Below are positions 57,190 to 64,000 of a stretch of DNA of 64,000 bases, piece after piece. Where the stretch lies: positions 96,924,501 to 96,988,500 of the forward strand of contig NC_091124.1 in NCBI RefSeq assembly GCF_040183065.1. The letters run 5' to 3'. The notes under the pieces were generated by a model. That model did no database searches, was not told the DNA's origin, and was given only the letters and a program-made list of their open reading frames with translations. The stretch's first letter is position 1. Each line of letters begins with the position of its first letter. The translations under genes were made by a program, and so were the position numbers. The stretch is from Periplaneta americana. Lineage: Eukaryota > Arthropoda > Insecta > Blattodea > Blattidae.

Positions 57190-57831
57190 AAATAGCGTAC
57201 TATTAAAATACCAATATCTTCAGATAAGCTAAATGACAGCTGTGAGTGGTATGGAATTAATATAAACGCCAACAAGTCGAAGACCATAGTCATAGGAAGA
57301 AAAGTAAAGACGGTAACTTGCGAATTCTAAATGAGGCTGTAGAACAAGTGGACAGCTTCTAATATTTGGGGTGTACCTACTATAAGCAGTAACATGAGCT
57401 GCTGACAAGAAGTCAAAAGGAGAATGGCAATGGCAAAGGAAGCTTTTAATAGAAAAAGGAGTATCTTGTGCGGACCTCTAGAGAAAGAACTAAGGATGAT
57501 ACTAGTGAAGTGCTTTATATGGAGTGTGACATTGTATGGAACAGAAACAAGGACATTATGACGAAGTGAAGAGAAGCGAATAGAAGCATTTGAAATGTGG
57601 ATATGGAGAATGATTGAACGTGTCAAGTGGACAGACGGAATAAGAAATGAAGTTGTGTTGGAAAGAGTGGGTGAAGAAAGAATGATGCTGAAACTGATTA
57701 GAAAGAGGAAAAGAAATTGGCTGGGTCACTGGTTGAGAAGAAAGTGCCTTCTGAAGGATGCACTGTAAGAAATGGTGAACGGGAGAAGAGTTTGGGGCAG
57801 AAGAAGATATCAGATGATAGACGACATTAAG
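57190..57831 (+). mobile_element. LINE 3' part, first piece, interrupted by a DNA transposon
   Basis: Broken plus-strand frames give NINANKSKTIVIGRK, VKRRMAMAKEAFNRKRSIL, LVKCFIWSVTLYGTETRTL, EEKRIEAFEMWIWRMIERVK and RNWLGHWLRRKCLLKDAL. This is the thumb and C-terminal end of the same LINE family as 24165-24578. The last codons resume after the inserted transposon at about 60674-60760 (MRRQRGIRKIGK), ending in ATGAATTA-type tail repeats. Confidence 0.82.
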
Positions 57832-58316
57832 ATATCGTCGCTTAAGAACCAATACCGCGTAACTGACATTTTTGGTCAAAACTGTTTTTTTGCATAGATG
57901 GTATCTCCACTGTCATCTGCATGCATTGACAAGCGTGGAAATTTGATTGCATGAATGGCCTGCGTGCGAAGGAGGGGGGTACAATACCGCGTATCTGAAG
58001 TCACGAGAAGTCTGTAGGAGATACCGCGTATCTGACAACAGATAGGCTGTTATGTCTACTCCCTGCGCGCCCTCAGTACGGAAGCTGGTTCTCGTTACTG
58101 CCTTGTAAAATTGCATCAACAGTGTATGATATTCTGAGAAGATTAAAGAAGTGTTCAGTTTCAATTATTTAAAAGGTAAATATAATAGAATTATTTCACT
58201 AATGTCAATTGAATGTTAGTTGAGCTGAATTGCCGCAGAATCTCCAAGTTCATTCACTGAAATACAGTACATTTAATATTTTATTATTATATAGGCCTAC
58301 AGATACAAGAGAAGAA

Positions 58317-59560
58317 ATGGACAATGAATCAGACAGTCAGTTTAGCGAGAACGAAATCCTATCTGTGCTATGTTCTGCATCCAAGAAGGGAGAAACTTCT
58401 GTGAACATTAACAAAGGTATGGCATAAGAAGTATCACAGTTATTAAAGATTTATTTTTCTTCAGTTACGGAATCATAACAGCAAACTTAATTTAAGTAGC
58501 CTAATATAAATAATCATGAATGGGCCGCTAAAATAATTTGCGCTACATTCAATGGCCCTAAGCTTGGCCCCTTCCATTTCCTCCGGTAGGAGGAAGATCT
58601 AAATTGATAATATTTACTACACATGTTTTTTAATCAATTTATATCACATTTATAAACACTAGTAATCTCATCTTATTCGTAGGTGTACTGCCTGATAATT
58701 CAAATGCAAAAGAAAACCGTCCTTCTGAAAATGGGTTGCTGCAGATCAGGCATTGTCCGTCCAGTGTTACCGGTAAGGTTATGATCACATTGTGCAGTCT
58801 GGTATGATTTAAAGCAACACTATTAAAATAATACCGCTAGAAATAGGATAGGACAGAAACTGAAGACAATACCTCGTCAATGAAGGATCTACACTAAATT
58901 TCGGAAACATCTTCAGATGTAGACGACCCGGAAGAATTTGTGAGTGCTGCTTATTCTACATTTTTACATTCGTCAGATAAAGGTAAAGAGAAGAATCTTC
59001 AAGCGTTTCATGGAAATTTGACAGAAAAGAGAAAAATAAGTTCAAAGCCACACAAGGTTTAGTGGAAGAAAATGAAAAATAGAAAAACTTGGAATGGAAG
59101 AGGAAGCTTATCTTAGCTACAAGAGGTCGAAAGATGGCAAAGTGACACATGATACGGAAAGAGATGCAAGGAATTTGGGGCCAGAGTGTAGTTATAAAAT
59201 GTGTCAAAATTCGAAAGTAAGAGGCTGTAATTTAATTTCTAATGAGAGAAGACACATCTTTCAGGCATTCTGGAAAACTATAACTTGGGGACAGAGGGCC
59301 GTTCAGTATCAAATCTTGTGAATTTCACTCCTACTAAAAGACCTGGCAGTACAAATTTTGAATCTAGAAGAAAGAGAACATTTGTCTACAATCTAAAAGT
59401 TGATGAGAAAAAAATTCAGGTTTGCAAAATGATGTTTCTGTGTACATTGGGAATTAAAGAATGAACTGTGCAATATTGGTTAGCTAATAGTACTGATGGC
59501 GTCCCTTCAGTAAAAAGAAGTCATGTTCTCGTGCAAAAGCACAGGAAAAAAAAAGCATCA
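58317..59560 (+). pseudogene. N-terminal part of a transposon protein (Cys-rich), with likely introns
   Basis: A possible first exon opens with MDNESDSQFSENEILSVLCS and ends at a donor near 58416. A second, VLPDNSNAKENRPSENG, lies between a TAG acceptor and a GTAAGG donor (58682-58783). Downstream, frames with stops give YLSYKRSKDGKVTHDTERDA, LGPECSYKMCQ, ERRHIFQAFWKT and KKIQVCKMMFLCTLGIKE. That order is familiar from the N-terminal domain of many uncharacterised insect transposon-derived proteins (LGPxCxxKC...IFxxFW...VCKxxFLxTLGI). The catalytic domain is absent. Exon calls are tentative. Confidence 0.6.
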
Positions 59561-59787
59561 GTAGCCTGTCTAAATTACCGTCACATTACTGTATGTAGAA
59601 CCGATTGTGCCATAGTTTTTATGATAGTATTCCACACTAGGGTTACTCAAGGATTACTTTTTGTGATTTAAGCATAGCCCTATAATTATATATTGTGTTT
59701 AACGAATATTGTGCCTGAAAAGTTATCATTATTATATTTTTATATGATTTTCTTTTCATTATTCGCAAGTCAGTCAAGTCCATTGTC

Positions 59788-59789
<2 letters not shown>

Positions 59790-59848
<59 letters not shown>

Positions 59849-59947
59849 ATTATTTTATTATACAATTATACTTGTGAGCAACGTTTTAGTAACAATTCTA
59901 CTTATCTATTCAAATACGTAGTGTGAAAATAAAGTACCTAGTAACAG

Positions 59948-59996
<49 letters not shown>

Positions 59997-60089
59997 TTAT
60001 TATAAAATTATACTTGTGAGCAACGTTTTAGTAACAATTCTACTTATCTATTCAAATACGTAGTGTGAAAATAAAGTACCTAGTAACAG

Positions 60090-60154
<65 letters not shown>

Positions 60155-60155
60155 C
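59790..60155. repeat. (AAT)/(ATT) tracts with a 142-bp direct duplication
   Basis: AAT tract 59790-59838, ATT tract 59949-59990, ATT tract 60091-60155. The block starting CTTGTGAGCAACGTTTTAGT occurs at 59871 and 60013, 142 bp apart and nearly identical, each copy followed by an ATT tract. Confidence 0.9.
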
Positions 60156-60760
60156 ATAACAATAAACATTGAACTGTGTCTTCGTTTTCCCTTTCCCATA
60201 GTTTCAGCATTTGATTGACTAAGAATGCAGCAATCATTGTCTGGAACGTAATCTAGTGCTGATTCAAGCTACAGCCTACCGACCTTGACCTCAAGTCCGA
60301 CGGTAGGACAACAATTCAGATAACACATTGACACATATAAGAGCACGAATAATATTTCCAGAAGGCAGTTTTCACGCAAAGAAAACGCTTGTCAACATGT
60401 ATCCTGAAGCTGCTAAAGTTGCCTCACAATACCGCGTAACTAACAAAATGTAGTCAACGGCAGAGTTCCAATACCGCGTAAGTGACATGGCCAAATGTCT
60501 ACAGCCATGATCATCCATTTTCACTTAGTTATAAATTAGTTAAGCTATTTCATAGCCATACACCACTTTTCAAGACTATTCCGTTATTTTTATGGTTTTT
60601 ATTCAGTTTTTTCCTTCTCCTGTAAAATTTACATTTTGTCAGTTACGCGGTATTGGTTCTTAAGCGACAATATATGGATCGTATGAGGAGACAAAGAGGA
60701 ATTCGTAAAATAGGAAAGATTGGAGAAAAACCTCCTCTTAGGCAGAACACTATGAATTAA

Positions 60761-61254
60761 TGAATGAATTAATCACCGGATGCACTAATCACATGGGATA
60801 ATTTCTCATTTCGTTGTATCAAGTATAAGGAGCAAATTATATTATGGCTAGGAATTACAGCTATCAAGATGAAGTTACATGACAAATTTATTAATGAAAT
60901 TTTATTATTATAAATTTATAGAGGTCTCTTCAAACAATAAATTTTTTTTTTGGAACGCAAGTTTTTGCAGATAAATTTTATGAAACAGAGAACAAAATTT
61001 AGATTTAGGCAAATGTCATGGAAAATGATATGGTATGAATTTTTTAGATAATGGTGCCTTAATGTAACCTTTTTAAATGTTTGTACATATTTTTATCCAG
61101 AATTAAGATGTTTATTGTGAACAAGCAAATCAACCAATATCAATATATTTTTCAATATTTATTTACTCTAATATGTTAAATTTACATGAAAAATATCATG
61201 CAGATTTTTTTGATATTTCGAAAGAAAGAAAATGATAAAAAACTGTACGTATAT
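60761..61254. other. unassigned sequence
   Basis: No gene or repeat recognised. Confidence 0.5.
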
Positions 61255-61625
61255 GTTGTTCTTAGGAAAATATTTGAGGCTAAAAGGGATGAAGTTACAG
61301 GAGAATACAGAAAGTTACACAACGCAGAACTGTACTCATATTCTTCGCCTAACAATAATTAGGAACATTAAATCCAAATGTTTAAGATGGGCAGGGCATG
61401 TAGCACATATGGGTGAGTCCAGAAATGCATATAGTGTGTTAGTTGCAAGACTTTTGGGGAGGCCGAGACTTAGATGGACAGATAATATTAATATGGATTT
61501 GAGGAAGGCGGAACATGATGCTAGGTACTGGATTAATTTTGCTAATGATAGAGACCGATGGCGGGCTTATGGGAGCGAGGCATTGAACCTCCGGGTTTCT
61601 AAAAAGCCATTTGTAAGTTGTAAGT
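61255..61625 (+). mobile_element. LINE 3' end, second copy of the [10 protein letters not shown] family
   Basis: Plus-strand frame from about 61340 has [29 protein letters not shown], then GRPRLRWTDNINMDLRKAE and FANDRDRWRAYGSEA up to the stop. It keeps the last part that is frameshifted in the copy at 15627-16050. An upstream frame change separates the EVTGEYRKLHNAEL block. No (ATT)n tail here. Confidence 0.8.
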
Positions 61626-61958
61626 AAAAATTTATATGTTAAAAATGTAGGTAACTCCGGTCTTGATACCCTTTATTTGAAATAATTAATTGTACTGGCT
61701 TTATCTAAAATCTTTGAAATGAAAAGTGTTCATCAAAATATAAGTACTCCTATTTCAAAGTTCCAATAGGCCTATCTAATTATATGAACCGAATGTTGAA
61801 TATGACATATCGGATGTTGGAGGTTGTGATTAAGCTGTAACTTGAATTCTACCTATAGGGTGAATAATTTTACAATCTCACTCTTATGTTTTGTGATGTA
61901 CGTTTAAGGTAAAACATAGGACTAATGCTATAATGGAAGTTCTGATATGTGTTAATAT

Positions 61959-62625
61959 ACCGTGTCCCGCTTAGAGGGATCGAGAAATAAATACTCACCA
62001 CTTAAAACCAGATGAAGATATCGCTGAGATTTACATCTGACAAGATAGAGAAACTGTCCAAGTTTACGCGACAAAGTCTGATAACAGCTGCATGCGTAAC
62101 TTTCGTTTGTTTGTTGCTAAACCAAGCCTGGCGCCATTTTGTAGGAGAACAGGCCATGGTCAACATGTGGACACCACAACAGAAAGTTCAGTGTGTGCTA
62201 TAGCTAGCAGAAGAAAAATGTGTTACGCGAGTACAATGCCATGTTCGTCGTACATGGATAGGTGGATCGGAAGAGGAGGATCCATTGCCTGGCCAATCAG
62301 GTCAACCAATCTGATCCCCTTAGACTTCTTTTCTGGGGCTTTGTGAAGGATGCTGTGTATCAAAGAGGCAGAGCTAACACTTTGGAGGAACTGAGACAAC
62401 GCAACACAAATGCAGCTGCGCTAGTGACTCCACAAATGCTACAGAACACTTGGCGCGAAGTTGAATACTTTTTAGATGTCTGCAGGGCAACTCAAGGAGC
62501 ACACATCGAGTTGCATTCAGAATTCTCCGAAACTCGAAGAGTTTTTACATAAAGTTATGTTAATAAACCATTATTTAGACTTGATATTATAATTTATTTC
62601 TCGATCCCTCTAAGCGGCACACGGT
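61959..62625 (+). mobile_element. mariner-type transposon, internally deleted
   Basis: Inverted ends ACCGTGTCCCGCTTAGAGGG and ACCGTGTGCCGCTTAGAGGG, continuing to ATCGAGAAATAAAT. The interior is a transposase with its middle removed. A TA-type flank cannot be fixed exactly. Confidence 0.82.
62147..62552 (+). pseudogene. mariner-type transposase, N-terminus joined to C-terminus
   Basis: The N-terminal piece MVNMWTPQQKVQCVL (stop) then LAEEKCVTRVQCHVRRTW matches the DUF4817-like start of an insect mariner group. After a deletion the C-terminal piece continues in another frame: FLFWGFVKDAVYQRG-like, ANTLEELRQRNTNAAALV, and WREVEYFLDVCRATQGAHIE. The catalytic core is missing. Confidence 0.8.
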
Positions 62626-62644
62626 GTATAGTGTGTATTTTTAG

Positions 62645-63082
62645 AATTTCTTCTTCTTCTTCTTCCTCCTCCTCCTCTTAGTTTAACCTCTCCCTTTTAG
62701 GTTCATTTTTACCACCCGGGCCTTACAGGGCCGCGACCTGTCGGGAGAGGAATTAATCTATAGATCACATACATAGTTTTTTGACCACACAAGAACATGG
62801 AGGGCCTACCCGGCTGAGGGATCAGCTCAATGCCAGGGCCACCTCCGATACAACACAAACATTTGAGACATTACACAGCATTCACTCACACATATGAAAG
62901 GATTAAGGGAAGGATCGCCGTCCATGGCCGGACTTTCAAGGGGTACAATCCCGTCATTTGCCTGGAAATAACTGAGGAAACCATGAAAAACCTCAGTTAG
63001 GATTGCCGACCCCTGGGATCGAACCCCGGACCTCTCGAATGCGAGGCCAGTCCTCTACCACGCCGCTAGCCCGCTCGGTTAG
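62645..63082 (-). mobile_element. long tRNA-headed SINE (SINE-C)
   Basis: On the minus strand a head GAGCGGGCTAGCGGCGTGGT with B-box GGGGTTCGATCCC leads into a body of about 350 bp containing TGAGGTTTTTCATGGTTTCC. The 3' end is a (GAA)n/(GAG)n tract (62647-62680 on the plus strand). The body's TCATGGTTTCCTCA resembles the TTTTCCTCAACC block of SINE-A. Confidence 0.75.
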
Positions 63083-63189
63083 AATTTCATCAAATAACAA
63101 AATAGGCCACCCAGCCCAGATAAGATTGAAACCTCTGAAAAGTAAATGACCACAGATTTGTTTACCACGTTCTTCCTAAAAGTCATACA

Positions 63190-63251
<62 letters not shown>
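63190..63251. repeat. (ATT)n microsatellite
   Basis: Perfect ATT tract. Confidence 0.95.
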
Positions 63252-64000
63252 GAAGAATAAAAAATGCGTATAATAAGCTAAGAAACATTTATCGACGTTA
63301 TAATTTATATTTATTTGTATAATGTTTTTCTTACTGAGCCCATGTAGCAATGAATTACAGTAAAATATAAATGAAAATCCTCTACAAAATAACATTGAAG
63401 GGAACTGTTGAGAACGGAATGAGTTTTTGCATTTCTGACTTTGAACAATACATTAGGAGCAAATATTTTTGTTATAAGCCACAGTTAGTCGCAAACATTT
63501 TCCAGCCAGACATAAGCCGCTGCAAAACTTTGTGAATTAAAGAAGTTTTAATTGCGATGGGCTTAGGTACCGTAGTCCAGTTAATCCTTCGGAATCCTCA
63601 GAACGCCCAGTTCGTATTTAAAACAAAATTTATAAAGAAATAGTTTGACTGCAAGTGTAACGGACAACGCTAATGCATTGAATGAGAAGGTATCTCAATT
63701 TACAATATTTATGGTCATATTCAAAATAGTCTTCGTTATAGACAGGGCGTTTTGATGGCCCTCTAGCATAGCACGCACATGTCTAATATTAGGTTCAGGA
63801 AGCACAAAGGCAAAAGATTAAACTGTGAGAACGATACAGTATGTCACTTTTATATTCATAGACTTGGATTATATAAATAAAGCAGTAAAATTGTCATATC
63901 AGAATTCTTTTGTTTAAGAACAATTTTCCAATTAGACTTATTTTCATAATACGTAAAAGTAAATATAATAAACAACTATTTAACATGTATAATTAACTAC
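63252..64000. other. unassigned sequence
   Basis: No gene or repeat recognised. Confidence 0.5.

Larger units (their letters stand above)
57836..60669 (+). mobile_element. DNA transposon with 33-bp TIRs and ATAT duplication, superfamily unassigned
   Basis: Left TIR 57836-57868 and right TIR 60637-60669 match at 32 of 33 positions (GTCGCTTAAGAACCAATACC and onward). ATAT flanks each side (57832-57835, 60670-60673). Comparison with the uninterrupted LINE at 24165-24578 shows an exact insertion. Four internal copies of AATACCGCGTAWSTGA-like sequence lie near the ends (57983, 58020, 60428, 60470), all in the same orientation as the left TIR. It carries a broken N-terminal transposase-like gene and no visible catalytic core. 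Confidence 0.85.

Noticed and set aside
63079-63395. Poly-Asn and poly-Ile reading frames
   Set aside because: Translations of an (ATT)n tract.

Overview
The window looks like non-coding, transposon-packed DNA from a large, AT-rich insect genome. I found no intact host gene. Nearly every stretch with protein similarity is a broken transposase or the 3' end of a non-LTR retrotransposon, all of types common in insects. Long (AAT/ATT)n, (TA)n and (CTTT)n tracts, many tRNA-headed SINEs and fold-back elements fit a large insect genome. A cockroach- or termite-like source is my best guess, from remembered family resemblance only. Layout: 0-8.3 kb holds two copies of an unusual tRNA-containing hairpin element, a hAT transposon (8-bp target duplication) that carries an inverted duplication of its own coding end, several MITEs, a mariner remnant and SINEs. 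8.3-17.5 kb is mostly unassigned AT-rich DNA with SINEs, (AAT)n tracts, one LINE 3' end and an unclassified repeat. 17.5-22.1 kb is a Tc1/mariner zone: a transposase N-terminus followed by three same-orientation copies of one deleted transposon. 22-30 kb has LINE ends, microsatellites, MITEs and two SINEs with clear target duplications. At 30.1-30.9 kb lies a complete solo LTR. At 33.1-36.5 kb three elements are nested: a hAT-like element holds a pogo-like element, which holds a nearly perfect 359-bp-arm palindrome with a hammerhead-ribozyme-like core in each arm. 38-49 kb holds a LINE end, MITE copies, degenerate tRNA-like modules and a Tc1-type transposase gene killed by two stops and a lost catalytic Asp. 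At 49.6-50.2 kb is a third tRNA hairpin element, from a second family. 53-57 kb has a hAT remnant and a full-length but dead pogo-like transposon inserted in a (TA)n tract. 57.2-60.8 kb is a LINE 3' end split by a 2.8-kb DNA transposon with 33-bp inverted ends and a 4-bp ATAT duplication. 61-63 kb holds another LINE end, a deleted mariner and a long SINE. The most promising observation is the tRNA hairpin class. Three loci (47-558, 6265-7151, 49563-50222), from two sequence families with Tyr-like and Asn-like anticodons, share one architecture: a unit of about 285 or 358 bp containing a 71-72-nt cloverleaf, present as inverted and in two cases tandem or partly tandem copies, and bounded by 9-14-bp direct repeats. 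Tandem plus inverted copies with long variable target duplications point to RNA-templated multimer insertion rather than an ordinary DNA MITE. The second is the hammerhead-like palindrome. No cellular pathway can be read from this window; the relations between features are those of insertion order.
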